Source: an uncultured Anaerolineaceae bacterium (GTDB lineage: Bacteria; Chloroflexota; Anaerolineae; Anaerolineales; Anaerolineaceae). From it: a DNA stretch of 64,000 nt. Shown here in pieces: positions 32,010-40,637 of this stretch (positions within the stretch are counted from its first letter, which is position 1; each line of letters opens with the position of its first letter). The notes under the pieces are model-generated. The model ran no database searches and had not been told where the DNA came from. It saw only the letters and a list, made by a program, of their open reading frames with translations. The stretch is from positions 1-64,000 of the forward strand of contig CALIHP010000055.1 in NCBI GenBank assembly GCA_938020565.1. Reading direction: 5' to 3'. Position numbers and translations under genes: made by a program.

Positions 32010-34997
32010 ATGAGTGATCGAATGACGTGTATGCCGTTTGCACAATTATTGGATTGGGTTTTTACCGAATATGAAACCCGAAAAACCGTTTTCGGACAGC
32101 ACCGCTTCTTCAAGGCCTCCGAAAAGCCAGGGCTGACGATCTTCGGACGAATGCTTGAAACGCCGCTGGGGCCGGCCGCCGGACCGCATACGCAGCTGTC
32201 GCAGAACATCGTCGCCGCATACGTTTCCGGCAGCCGTTTTTTCGAAGTCAAAACCGTGCAGATTATCGACGGTGAGGACCTCCCGGTCAGCAAGCCTTGC
32301 ATCAACGCCCATGACGAAGGGTACAATGTCGAATGGTCTACAGAACTGACCGTTCCCAACGCGATGCACGAATACATCAACGCCTGGGTCCTGCTTCACC
32401 TGCTTGCGATTGAACTCGATCTGGGCTCTCCCAACGGCTTCCAGTTTAACATGAGCGTCGGCTACGACCTCGCCGGGATTCAATCCGAAAAAATTAATAC
32501 GTTTATCGACACGATGATGGACGCGTCAGGCAGCGACGCGTTCCAAACCGCGATCGACACAGCGATAAAATTTCTCCCACGCCTTAAAAAAGTTACGGAA
32601 GCGGATATTCGCGCGATTCCTGCGAAAATCTGCAACTCGGCGACGCTGTCGACGCTGCATGGCTGCCCGCCGATCGAAATCGAACGCATCGCAACCTACC
32701 TGATCGAGGAAAAAGGGCTGCATACATTTATCAAATGCAACCCGACGCTGCTCGGGTATAAATTCGCGCGGGAAACCCTCGATAAAATGGGCTACGATTA
32801 TATTCAGTTCGGAACGCACCATTTCGAGCACGATCTCCAATGGGTCGACGCGATTCCAATGATGCAGCGACTGATCGAAAGGTCCGCCGCGAAGGATCTT
32901 GAATTCGGCGTTAAGATCACAAACACCTTCCCAGTCGAAATCAAGGCCGGCGAATTGCCTGGGAACGAAATGTACATGTCCGGCCGGGCGCTCTACGCGC
33001 TCTCCATTTCGTTAGCCGCGAAGCTGTCGACCGAATTCGGCGGAAAGCTCCGGATCTCCTATTCCGGCGGAATCGACCGGTTCAATATCGAGAAAGTCGT
33101 CAGCTGCGGAATCTGGCCGGTGACAATCGCGACGACGATGCTGAAGCCCGGCGGGTACCAGCGCGCGATCCAGCTCGCCGAGCTCTCTTCCGCCGCCGTC
33201 AAAACGCCGTTTACGAAAATCAACGTCGACGCGCTGAACGCGTTAGCCGCAGCCGTTCCGGCGGACAGGAACTATCGGAAATCGATCAAGATGCCCCCCT
33301 CCCGGAAGAACGGAAAGAAAGTTCCGCTGATCGATTGTTTTGTCGCCGGATGTCAGGAGGGCTGCCCGATTCATCAGGATATTCCAACGTATATCCGCCT
33401 GAACGGGGAAGGAAAATTCGTCGATTCGCTCCGCGTGATCCTGGATCGCAACGCGCTCCCGTTTATTACCGGGACGATCTGCGCGCACCCCTGTATGAGC
33501 AATTGCGTCCGCACCGTATACGAATCGTCGATCGAAATCCGCGCGACAAAACTGAACTCCGCGGAAAAGGCCTTCGAAGAAGTTCTCGCCGAACTGAAGC
33601 CAACCGGGACTTCAAATAAACGTGTCGCCGTCGTCGGCGGCGGCCCGGGCGGAATCGCGGCCGCGTTTTATCTCGCGCGCGCCGGCGCCGCGGTCACGCT
33701 GTACGAAAAAACCGACGTCCTCGGCGGCATCGTGCATCACGTTATCCCGAACTTCCGAATCGGCGCGGACGTCATTCAGAAAGACGTCGCCTTCATCGAG
33801 AAACTGGGCGTCAGGATCGAAACCGGGCGGGAAATTACCGACGTAGCGGCGTTGAAAGCCGAAGGATTCGACGCGGTCGTCCTCGCCCTCGGGGCCTCGG
33901 CGCTCAGCTATATTCAAGTCGACGGGATCGCCGTCCGGAACGCGATCGAATTCCTTGAAGAATTCAACCGGACGAACGCTCAGGTCGATCTGGGAAAGAA
34001 AGTCGTCGTGATCGGCGGCGGCAATACCGCCATGGATACCGCCCGGGCGGCGAAGCGGACCGTTGGCGTAGAGGAGGTCTCGCTCGTCTATCGCCGAACG
34101 ATGCGGTACATGCCCGCCGACGAAGAAGAGCTTCGCTACGCGCTCGAAGACGGCGTAGCCTTCAAGGAGCTCCTGTCGCCGGTCAAATGGGAAAACGGCG
34201 AACTTCACTGCCGCCAGCTGGAACTCGGCGAGCCGGACGCGTCCGGGCGGCGCGGCTTCGTCGACACCGGGGAAACCGTCACGATCCCCTGCGACAGCGT
34301 CATCGCCGCCATCGGCGAAAAGGTCCCGGCGAAGTTCTACGAAGCGAACGGGATCGCGCTGAGCGACCGCGGTATTCCAACCCTGAGCCCCGCTTATGAA
34401 ACGTCGGTGGAAGGCGTTTATCTCTGCGGCGACGGAAGAATCGGCCCGGCGACGATCGTCCAGGCCGAAGCCGACGCAATCGTCGTTTCCAACGCAATCT
34501 TAGGGATCCGCGAACAAAGGTTCAGGCCAGTCCCGGATCAGCTTTCAAATATCTATTCAAAACGCGGAATTTTGAATCACCCGTCGGTGAAAGTTCATGA
34601 ACAGAACCGCTGTCTGTCCTGTTCGACGATCTGTGAAATCTGTACCGAAGTCTGTCCGAATCGTGCGAACGTCGCGGTCACGGTTCCCGGGATCGACATG
34701 CCGCAGATTATCCACGTCGATTACATGTGCAACGAGTGCGGCAACTGCGAAACGTTCTGCCCATGGACCAGCGCGCCGTACAAAGATAAATTAACGCTGT
34801 TCGCAACCGAAGCCGATTTCGAAGACAGCGCCAACAACGGCTTTCTCGTCCTGGATCGCGACGCGCTCCGCTATAAAGTCCGGCTCCTCGGGCGCGTCTT
34901 CGAGACGAGCGGGAAAGAATCCGATCCCGCGCTGCCGCGCGACGTTCGCGACACATTCAACGCCCTCGTCGCCGATTATGCGTGGATGATCCCGTAA
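32010..34997 (+). CDS. ygfK: YgfK-type flavin/iron-sulfur oxidoreductase
   Basis: 995 residues from ATG 32010 (AGAAGGAGAG upstream). N-terminal third: dihydroorotate-dehydrogenase-like barrel with GPAAGPHTQLSQNIV, KPCINAHDEGYNVEWSTE, NMSVGYDL and STLHGCPPIEIE, matching E. coli YgfK over long stretches. Middle: glutamate-synthase small-subunit-like Fe-S segment (CFVAGCQEGCPIHQDIP, CAHPCMSNC), then an FAD motif (VVGGGPGGIAAAFYLARAG) and an NAD(P)H motif (VVIGGGNTAMDTARAA). C-terminus: two ferredoxin-like clusters (CLSCSTICEICTEVCPN and CNECGNCETFCPW). YgfK is annotated as a selenate reductase subunit and sits with anaerobic purine-degradation genes in gut bacteria. Here none of those partners is present, so the electron acceptor or substrate is open. 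Confidence 0.92.
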   Translation: MSDRMTCMPFAQLLDWVFTEYETRKTVFGQHRFFKASEKPGLTIFGRMLETPLGPAAGPHTQLSQNIVAAYVSGSRFFEVKTVQIIDGEDLPVSKPCINAHDEGYNVEWSTELTVPNAMHEYINAWVLLHLLAIELDLGSPNGFQFNMSVGYDLAGIQSEKINTFIDTMMDASGSDAFQTAIDTAIKFLPRLKKVTEADIRAIPAKICNSATLSTLHGCPPIEIERIATYLIEEKGLHTFIKCNPTLLGYKFARETLDKMGYDYIQFGTHHFEHDLQWVDAIPMMQRLIERSAAKDLEFGVKITNTFPVEIKAGELPGNEMYMSGRALYALSISLAAKLSTEFGGKLRISYSGGIDRFNIEKVVSCGIWPVTIATTMLKPGGYQRAIQLAELSSAAVKTPFTKINVDALNALAAAVPADRNYRKSIKMPPSRKNGKKVPLIDCFVAGCQEGCPIHQDIPTYIRLNGEGKFVDSLRVILDRNALPFITGTICAHPCMSNCVRTVYESSIEIRATKLNSAEKAFEEVLAELKPTGTSNKRVAVVGGGPGGIAAAFYLARAGAAVTLYEKTDVLGGIVHHVIPNFRIGADVIQKDVAFIEKLGVRIETGREITDVAALKAEGFDAVVLALGASALSYIQVDGIAVRNAIEFLEEFNRTNAQVDLGKKVVVIGGGNTAMDTARAAKRTVGVEEVSLVYRRTMRYMPADEEELRYALEDGVAFKELLSPVKWENGELHCRQLELGEPDASGRRGFVDTGETVTIPCDSVIAAIGEKVPAKFYEANGIALSDRGIPTLSPAYETSVEGVYLCGDGRIGPATIVQAEADAIVVSNAILGIREQRFRPVPDQLSNIYSKRGILNHPSVKVHEQNRCLSCSTICEICTEVCPNRANVAVTVPGIDMPQIIHVDYMCNECGNCETFCPWTSAPYKDKLTLFATEADFEDSANNGFLVLDRDALRYKVRLLGRVFETSGKESDPALPRDVRDTFNALVADYAWMIP

Positions 34998-35015
34998 TAA
35001 CTCGCAACGCTGATG

Positions 35016-35070
35016 CGGCGTCCGATCGTTCCGAACCGGACAATCCGTGAACCGGGAAGGTCGGACGCCG
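35016..35070. other. Hairpin between convergent genes
   Basis: CGGCGTCCGA (35016-35025) pairs perfectly with TCGGACGCCG (35061-35070) around a 35-base loop that holds the partial repeat CCGAACCGG and GAACCGGG. No T-tract on either strand. It lies between the converging ygfK and glycosidase-like genes and may end both transcripts weakly. Confidence 0.45.
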
Positions 35071-35146
35071 TTAACGGAAACGCGAAATCATCCTTCGCTT
35101 CAGTCAAACTCGGCGCCGGGGAAAATCGAAAACCCTGACGCCGTTT

Positions 35147-36103
35147 TCATTTCCGCTCTTGTTGTTTTTCCGTTGTCTCCGAAACCAGCGATTGTTCGAT
35201 AAAAGCGTTAATCGCGGTATAAACGGGATTCTCCTGATGCGGAACGCAGTCCTGAACCCAGCTCCACCAGAAAAAACCGCCGGCGAAGCGGTCGCTCAAT
35301 CGTTCCATACCGTAGTAAGCCTTCGCCATCGTGATTTTACTTTCGACCGTCGCGTCCTGCGCCGTATTTCCGCATTCGCCAATCCCAATTGCTGCGTCGG
35401 GGAATTCGCGTTCAAGCGAGCGAAAAACCTGCTCCCAATCCGGAAGGCAGCCGTTGTTATCGTCCTCGTAATAACTGATAAAAGCGTAATCGACGTTCCC
35501 GCTTAATCGCGCCGGAAGATATCGGGCCAACCACGCGAACAGGTCCTGATCGGCGGGATCGGCGTAATAAAGCGTCAGCGCGGTTTTCCCGCCGCGCGAT
35601 TTTATATAATCGTTCGCCGCGAGCGTTTTCGCGATGATCAGTTCCGGATCCTGACGAATCCACGCCACGCCGTTTATTTCATTTCCGATTTCCCAGATAT
35701 CAACATAAGGAGCCAGAATCTCGTAAGCCGCTCGAAACCGCTCAACGTAAGATTCAGCGTCCGGATATCCGCGCATGTAATACGAATCGACCGGCTCCGC
35801 CATGACGGTCGCGACGGCGGAAACCGCGGCGAACAGTTCACGGTATTCATCCATCGATATGTCATCCGCCATAACGATCCGCACCGTCGGTTTAACCGGC
35901 ATCGACCGCAGCGCATCTGTAATCGCGTCCGGCTCAATCTCACCGTACCATAAATCGTCGACCGTAACGCCGAATATCCGCTCTGCCGGCGCTGCGCTTG
36001 TCGGGCTTGCCGCCGCGGCGGCCCGGTTCAATCCGGTCATCAGGATAAAAAGTCCGACGGAAGATAAAATTCGAAGGATCCATGACGAAAAACGTTTCAG
36101 CAT
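35147..36103 (-). CDS. Exported TIM-barrel glycoside-hydrolase-like protein
   Basis: 318 residues. N-terminal hydrophobic segment (about 10-32) followed by AAAAAS is a signal peptide or anchor. The rest resembles a clan-A glycosidase barrel: VDIWEIGNEING (about residue 140) gives the Asn-Glu pair expected for the acid/base, YAFISYYEDDN is the strand before, and AIGIGECGNT (about 240) offers the second Glu as nucleophile, and FAGGFFWWSWVQDC ends the barrel. Family number cannot be told; GH5, GH53 and GH39-like enzymes share this layout. Secreted polysaccharide breakdown is likely. It is divergent from the sui1-ettA pair. Confidence 0.7.
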   Translation of the reverse strand: MLKRFSSWILRILSSVGLFILMTGLNRAAAAASPTSAAPAERIFGVTVDDLWYGEIEPDAITDALRSMPVKPTVRIVMADDISMDEYRELFAAVSAVATVMAEPVDSYYMRGYPDAESYVERFRAAYEILAPYVDIWEIGNEINGVAWIRQDPELIIAKTLAANDYIKSRGGKTALTLYYADPADQDLFAWLARYLPARLSGNVDYAFISYYEDDNNGCLPDWEQVFRSLEREFPDAAIGIGECGNTAQDATVESKITMAKAYYGMERLSDRFAGGFFWWSWVQDCVPHQENPVYTAINAFIEQSLVSETTEKQQERK

Positions 36104-36144
36104 GGCTCCATTTTAACGAAAATTGTGAAGATTTTATCCTAGAA

Positions 36145-36153
36145 TGCTATAAT
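36145..36153 (+). promoter_or_regulatory. Extended -10 promoter, TGCTATAAT, giving a leaderless mRNA
   Basis: TGCTATAAT ends 9 bases before the ATG at 36163, so the transcript should begin at or within a few bases of the start codon. A TTGTGA lies 19 bases upstream as a loose -35. No Shine-Dalgarno exists or could fit. Confidence 0.65.
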
Positions 36154-36162
36154 CATTCCATC

Positions 36163-36522
36163 ATGAACAAGACCAGCGTCACCGTTTTCAGCACCGAATC
36201 CGGACGGCACTGTCCGAATTGCGGCATGCCGGTATCCGAATGCGCCTGTAAACCCGCGGGCGCGAATTCGCCGCAATGGAAAGACGACGTGATCCGTGTC
36301 CGCCGTGAAAAACAGGGGCGGAACGGAAAAGAAGTTACAACCGTCCGCAACTTCCCCGGAACAACGGACGAGCTCCGACGACACGCGACCGCGCTGAAGA
36401 AGGCGCTCGGGACCGGCGGAAGCGAGAAAAACGGAACGCTCGAAATCCAGGGCGATCACGTCGATCGCGTTATCGCTTATTTCAAAAATATCAACATGAA
36501 AATCAAAAAAGACGGAGGATAA
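36163..36522 (+). CDS. SUI1/eIF1-like translation factor
   Basis: 119 residues. An N-terminal zinc-binding-looking segment HCPNCGMPVSECAC (about 16-29) precedes a SUI1 domain (about 40-115): VIRVRREKQGRNGKEVTTVRNF, then L..HATALKKALGTGGS, then EIQGDHVDRVIAYF. Bacterial members (YciH) affect start-codon fidelity and leaderless-mRNA initiation; that this copy itself appears to be leaderless is notable. A start 27 codons earlier is open but lies upstream of the promoter, so ATG 36163 is preferred. Followed 9 bases later by ettA, another translation factor, probably in one operon. Confidence 0.88.
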   Translation: MNKTSVTVFSTESGRHCPNCGMPVSECACKPAGANSPQWKDDVIRVRREKQGRNGKEVTTVRNFPGTTDELRRHATALKKALGTGGSEKNGTLEIQGDHVDRVIAYFKNINMKIKKDGG

Positions 36523-36531
36523 ACGACCCGC

Positions 36532-38217
36532 ATGGCGCAGGATCCGAACAAAGTTATTTACTCGATGATCGGGGTTTCAAAAACCTATGGTCAGAAATAT
36601 GTCTTAAAAGATATTTACTTGTCCTACTTTTACGGCGCGAAAATCGGCGTCCTCGGGCTGAACGGGGCGGGGAAATCGTCGCTGTTAAAGATTCTCGCCG
36701 GCGTCGATAAAGACTTTATCGGCGAAACGATCCTTTCTCCGGGCTTCACGATCGGTTACCTTGAACAGGAGCCGCTCGTCGACAGCCGGAAAACCGTCCG
36801 CGAGGTCGTCGAAGAAGGCGTTCAGGACGCGATCGACCTCCTCAAGGAATTTGAAGAGGTCAGCGCGAAATTCGCCGAGCCAATGAGCGACGGGGAAATG
36901 GATAAGCTGATCGCGCGACAGGGCAGAATTCAGGAGAAAATCGACGCGCTGGACGCCTGGGATATCGACGCCCGCCTGGAAATGGCGATGGACGCGCTGC
37001 GCTGCCCTCCCGGCGATACGAACGTTTCCGTCCTCTCCGGCGGCGAAAAACGCCGTGTCGCGTTATGCCGGCTGTTATTGAAACGACCGGATATTCTCCT
37101 CCTCGACGAACCGACGAATCATCTTGACGCGGAAGCGGTCGCCTGGCTCGAACGCCATCTCCAGCAGTATCCCGGAACGGTAATCGCCGTGACGCATGAT
37201 CGCTACTTCCTTGATCATGTCGCGGGCTGGATTCTCGAACTCGACCGCGGTCAGGGAATCCCCTATCAGGGAAACTATTCGTCATGGCTGGAACAGAAGA
37301 AATCGCGCCTTTCGCTCGAAGAAAAGGGCGAATCCCAGCGTCAGCGTACGCTCGAACGCGAACTGGAATGGATCCGAATGTCGCCGAAGGGGCAGCACAG
37401 CAAATCCAAAGCGCGCATTGCCGCCTATGAAAAGCTTCTCAGCGAGGATACGGTCAAACGTGCCGAGGAGCTGCAGCTGTTTATTCCGCCGGGGCCGCGA
37501 CTGGGGAACCTGGTGATCGAGATGAGCGACGTGCGAAAGGTCTACGGCGATCGGATTATTTTAGATAACGTGACCTTCAGCCTTCCGCCCGGCGGCGTCA
37601 TCGGGATCATCGGGCCAAACGGCGCGGGGAAGACAACGCTTTTCCGCTTGATCGTCGGCGAAGAGAAGCCCGACGGCGGAACGATCCGAATCGGGGAAAG
37701 CGTGAAGCTCGGCTATATGAACCAGAGCCGTGACAGCCTCGATCCGGAGAAAAATATCTGGGAAGTTATTTCCGGCGGCGCGGACGAAATCCGGATCGGA
37801 GATCGAAAAATCAACTCGCGCGCCTACGTATCGCGCTTTAACTTTAACGGAACCGATCAGCAGAAAAAAGTCGGAACGCTCTCCGGCGGAGAACGGAACC
37901 GCGTCCAGCTGGCGCGGACGCTGACCGCGGAAGCGAACGTCCTCCTCCTCGATGAACCGACGAACGATCTCGACGTCAACACCATCCGCGCGCTCGAAGA
38001 AGGGCTGGAAAATTTCGCCGGCTGCGCGCTGGTTATTTCACATGACCGCTGGTTCCTTGACCGGATCGCAACGCATATCCTCGCGTTTGAAGACGACAGT
38101 TCGGTCCTCTTTTTTGACGGGAACTACACGCAATATGAGGCCGATCGCAAAGCGCGGCTCGGCATTGCCGCGGACACGCCGCATCGGATCAAGTACCGTT
38201 CGCTGACGAGAATCTAA
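36532..38217 (+). CDS. ettA: Energy-dependent translational throttle protein EttA
   Basis: 561 residues, soluble ABC-F protein with two ABC domains: GLNGAGKSS, LSGGEKRR and LLLDEPTNHLD in the first; GPNGAGKTT, LSGGERNR and LLLDEPTNDLD in the second. The start MAQDPNKVIYSMIGVSKTYG, the arm region (DAWDIDARLEMAMDALRCP) and the linker (ELEWIRMSPKGQHSKSKARIAAYEKL) are hallmark EttA. It binds the ribosomal E site and gates the first peptide bond according to ATP/ADP. GGAGG precedes the start at 13 bases, overlapping the end of the sui1 gene. Housekeeping rather than resistance, unlike the Lsa-type gene at 11911. Confidence 0.95.
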   Translation: MAQDPNKVIYSMIGVSKTYGQKYVLKDIYLSYFYGAKIGVLGLNGAGKSSLLKILAGVDKDFIGETILSPGFTIGYLEQEPLVDSRKTVREVVEEGVQDAIDLLKEFEEVSAKFAEPMSDGEMDKLIARQGRIQEKIDALDAWDIDARLEMAMDALRCPPGDTNVSVLSGGEKRRVALCRLLLKRPDILLLDEPTNHLDAEAVAWLERHLQQYPGTVIAVTHDRYFLDHVAGWILELDRGQGIPYQGNYSSWLEQKKSRLSLEEKGESQRQRTLERELEWIRMSPKGQHSKSKARIAAYEKLLSEDTVKRAEELQLFIPPGPRLGNLVIEMSDVRKVYGDRIILDNVTFSLPPGGVIGIIGPNGAGKTTLFRLIVGEEKPDGGTIRIGESVKLGYMNQSRDSLDPEKNIWEVISGGADEIRIGDRKINSRAYVSRFNFNGTDQQKKVGTLSGGERNRVQLARTLTAEANVLLLDEPTNDLDVNTIRALEEGLENFAGCALVISHDRWFLDRIATHILAFEDDSSVLFFDGNYTQYEADRKARLGIAADTPHRIKYRSLTRI

Positions 38218-38235
38218 GACGGGCTGTTAAAAACC

Positions 38236-38310
38236 CATACCGCCGCGAAGTTCATGCGGCGGTATGCAAAGCCAAGGCTCCGAATCCAGACGGTATCCGG
38301 ATTCGGAGCC
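38236..38310. terminator. Two tandem perfect hairpins between ettA and a convergent gene
   Basis: CATACCGCCGC (38236-38246) pairs with GCGGCGGTATG (38256-38266), and GGCTCCGAATCC (38276-38287) with GGATTCGGAGCC (38299-38310). The second is followed by ATATTATTA on the plus strand. With converging genes on both sides, they most likely form a bidirectional terminator, though T-tracts are poor. Confidence 0.6.
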
Positions 38311-38316
38311 ATATTA

Positions 38317-39255
38317 TTACTCCCAGTTCGTGAAACTCAGCGCCATGGAAAAATTCGCAGGATATACTTCCGACTGAATATTCCATTCTGAATCCGAATA
38401 GATCACCTCAAACGATGGTTCCGTCAGCATCAGATTGATACTTCCAAGCTTTGTATACGGATAGAGGCCCAATTCGTCATAAACGAAAAGGCTTTCAAAA
38501 CGAGCCTCCTTTGCAGCGTCGTCCATCAGTTCAGATGAACCGCCTTCAGGATATTGCGGATACCCTTCGCATCCCATCGCCCGCATAGACCCATTATAGG
38601 AAAACGATTCGCATTTGCTATTTTGAGATATATACTCATTTACATATTCAGCTATCTCTGTCATACCGAATTCAACCCGGTTATAACTGAGATGAACCCG
38701 ATCCACAGCGACGGAAACAGAGCTGTTCGTCCGGATTAAAGGAAGCTGAAAATCCGATTGAGCGGACAACTGCACCGCAGAGATCGGTTCCATGTCCTTG
38801 AAAAAGGCGATAGAAAACGGATACTGATCAGGAAACACCTCATCAAAATAAACGTCTTTTTCGCGGAGAACCGAAACCGATTTCGTCAATTCCCCAAAAT
38901 GAACAATAAGTCCTGATAACTCCGCGTCGTCAGGGATCACCACATCGCTGAACTCAAAAGATACCTTCGGCGAAACGCATTCATCATCCAGATCCGCTTC
39001 CGCCAGATTTTCATCTATGAAAGAAACCTCGCAGGGAAGCCCGGCGTCCATTGAAGGATCAGCTTGAGAAAATATAAACCTGAGATTTTTCCCGGCCGAA
39101 TCATATTCGAACGAATCCAGCTTAAAGCCCGCCTCTCGGTCAACCTCATAGGTCAGTTCCGGAATATCTTCCGCGAAAACAGGCGCAGTTATCAACACAG
39201 CGAGCATAGCGAGCATAGCGAACGCAATGACCAAAAAGTTGCAAATCCATTTCAT
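38317..39255 (-). CDS. Exported protein of unknown function
   Basis: 312 residues from ATG 39255, GGAAGG upstream. Signal peptide with an unusually long core containing a short repeat (AMLAMLAVLI), cleavage likely after APVFA (about residue 28). The mature protein is acidic and seems beta-rich (Asp/Glu-heavy strands such as DVVIPDDAELSGLIVHFGEL). Only two Cys pairs are visible (about 75-93 and 210-225). No domain recognised. Its DNA and the 320 bases upstream are visibly more A+T-rich than the neighbours. It has its own promoter and stands alone, so it may be a late arrival. Confidence 0.6.
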   Translation of the reverse strand: MKWICNFLVIAFAMLAMLAVLITAPVFAEDIPELTYEVDREAGFKLDSFEYDSAGKNLRFIFSQADPSMDAGLPCEVSFIDENLAEADLDDECVSPKVSFEFSDVVIPDDAELSGLIVHFGELTKSVSVLREKDVYFDEVFPDQYPFSIAFFKDMEPISAVQLSAQSDFQLPLIRTNSSVSVAVDRVHLSYNRVEFGMTEIAEYVNEYISQNSKCESFSYNGSMRAMGCEGYPQYPEGGSSELMDDAAKEARFESLFVYDELGLYPYTKLGSINLMLTEPSFEVIYSDSEWNIQSEVYPANFSMALSFTNWE

Positions 39256-39341
39256 TGTAATCACCTTCCTTTCTTTCATCTGATAAATAGTTCCAAATCA
39301 AATTCCGGATTTTACTTTAAACTATTACCATTATTGAGGTC

Positions 39342-39350
39342 AGTATATCA
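39342..39350 (-). promoter_or_regulatory. Extended -10 promoter, TGATATACT
   Basis: On the minus strand TGATATACT sits 87 bases upstream of the exported-protein start. The rest of the gap 39256-39578 is A+T-rich (including an 8-T run near 39385) and holds, on the other strand, the inositol operon promoter. Confidence 0.45.
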
Positions 39351-39500
39351 TATGAATATGGGCACCCTGTAATACATATATCATTTTTTTTGGTTACATA
39401 CATCCGTATTCAATCTGGCTTTAAATCCCACTTCCCCTCTCGCAGTGACATTCCGCCGGATAAAAAATGACAATCAGTTTCGCGCGGGAACGGCGAAGAA

Positions 39501-39509
39501 TGATACAAT
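39501..39509 (+). promoter_or_regulatory. Inositol operon promoter, TGATACAAT
   Basis: An extended -10 element 70 bases upstream of iolG. No -35 worth naming. The start point, near 39516, falls at the edge of the LacI-type operator. Confidence 0.55.
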
Positions 39510-39516
39510 TGCCATG

Positions 39517-39534
39517 CTTGTAAACGTTTACAAG
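39517..39534. promoter_or_regulatory. Perfect LacI-type operator, CTTGTAAACGTTTACAAG
   Basis: An 18-bp perfect palindrome with the central CG and TGTAAACGTTTACA core typical of LacI/GalR-family operators. It begins at about +1 of the iol promoter, so bound repressor would block transcription. The cognate regulator is probably the LacI-family protein encoded at 48563 in the same operon. Confidence 0.75.
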
Positions 39535-39578
39535 GCCGCTGTTAACCTATTCAGCCAATCAAAGGAGCTATTTTTCTC

Positions 39579-40592
39579 ATGAAGAAAATCAAGATCGGAA
39601 TCATCGGCGCAGGGCGCATCGGACGCGTCCACGCCAACGCCTTAACCAACAGCATCCCGCAGGCAGAAGTCGTCGCCATTTCGGATACGTTCGTCGCCGC
39701 CGCTGAAAAAGCCGCCGCCGACTTCGGCATCCCGCATTTCTACGCCGACTATCAGGAAATCCTGAAAAACCCCGAAATCGACGCGGTTCTCGTCTGTTCC
39801 CCGACGAATACTCACGCGCAGATCACGATCGAAGCCGCCAACGCCGGGAAGCATGTCTTCTGTGAAAAGCCGGTCGACCTGAAAATCGAACGCATCCTCG
39901 AGGCGAAAGCCGCCGCCGAAAAAGCCGGGATCAAGCTCCAGATCGGCTTTAACCGCCGTTTTGATCATAACTTCAGCCGGATCAGCCAGCTGGCGCGCGC
40001 CGGGGCGCTGGGCGAGCTTCAGATCCTGCGGATTACCTCGCGCGATCCGGAACCGCCGTCCGCTGAGTACGCGAAAAATTCCGGCGGGATGTTCCTTGAT
40101 ATGACGATTCATGACTTCGATATGGCCTATTTTCTCGCGAATTCCGAAGTCGAAGAGGTTTTCGCCGCGACCGCCGTCACCGTCGACCCCGCGATCGGCG
40201 CCGCCGGCGATATCGACACGGCCGTGATCACGCTCCGCTTCGCCAACGGCGCGATCGGCGTCATCGATAACTGCCGCAAGGCAGCGTACGGTTACGACCA
40301 GCGCGTCGAATACTTCGGGACGAAAGGCGCCGCCGTCGCTGAAAACGACCGCGAAACGAACGTCAGCGTCGCCACCGCCGAATCGGTCAGCAGCGATAAA
40401 CCGCTGTATTTCTTCCTCGAACGGTACATGCAGTCGTTCCGGGAAGAGCTCTGCCAGTTTATCGACGCGATTGAAAATGACAAGCCGGTGCCGGTGAATA
40501 TCGACGACGGACTGCGTCCGATCCGGATCGCAATCGCCGCGAAAAAATCGTCGCTCGAGAACCGTCCCGTTCGCCTGAGCGAAATCGAATAG
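39579..40592 (+). CDS. iolG: Inositol 2-dehydrogenase
   Basis: 337 residues, Gfo/Idh/MocA fold. Rossmann motif GIIGAGRIGRVHANAL (residues 8-23), catalytic Lys in FCEKPVDL (about residue 97) and the second triad in GMFLDMTIHDFDMAYFL (Asp and His near 172-176). The pattern is that of myo-inositol 2-dehydrogenase, NAD-dependent oxidation of myo-inositol to scyllo-inosose. AAGGAG lies 12 bases before the start. First gene of the operon; IolB, IolD and IolE follow, which supports inositol rather than another substrate. Confidence 0.9.
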   Translation: MKKIKIGIIGAGRIGRVHANALTNSIPQAEVVAISDTFVAAAEKAAADFGIPHFYADYQEILKNPEIDAVLVCSPTNTHAQITIEAANAGKHVFCEKPVDLKIERILEAKAAAEKAGIKLQIGFNRRFDHNFSRISQLARAGALGELQILRITSRDPEPPSAEYAKNSGGMFLDMTIHDFDMAYFLANSEVEEVFAATAVTVDPAIGAAGDIDTAVITLRFANGAIGVIDNCRKAAYGYDQRVEYFGTKGAAVAENDRETNVSVATAESVSSDKPLYFFLERYMQSFREELCQFIDAIENDKPVPVNIDDGLRPIRIAIAAKKSSLENRPVRLSEIE

Positions 40593-40637
40593 CTCATTGC
40601 CGCAAAACCGCATAAAGACAACAACGGAGGAACCATT

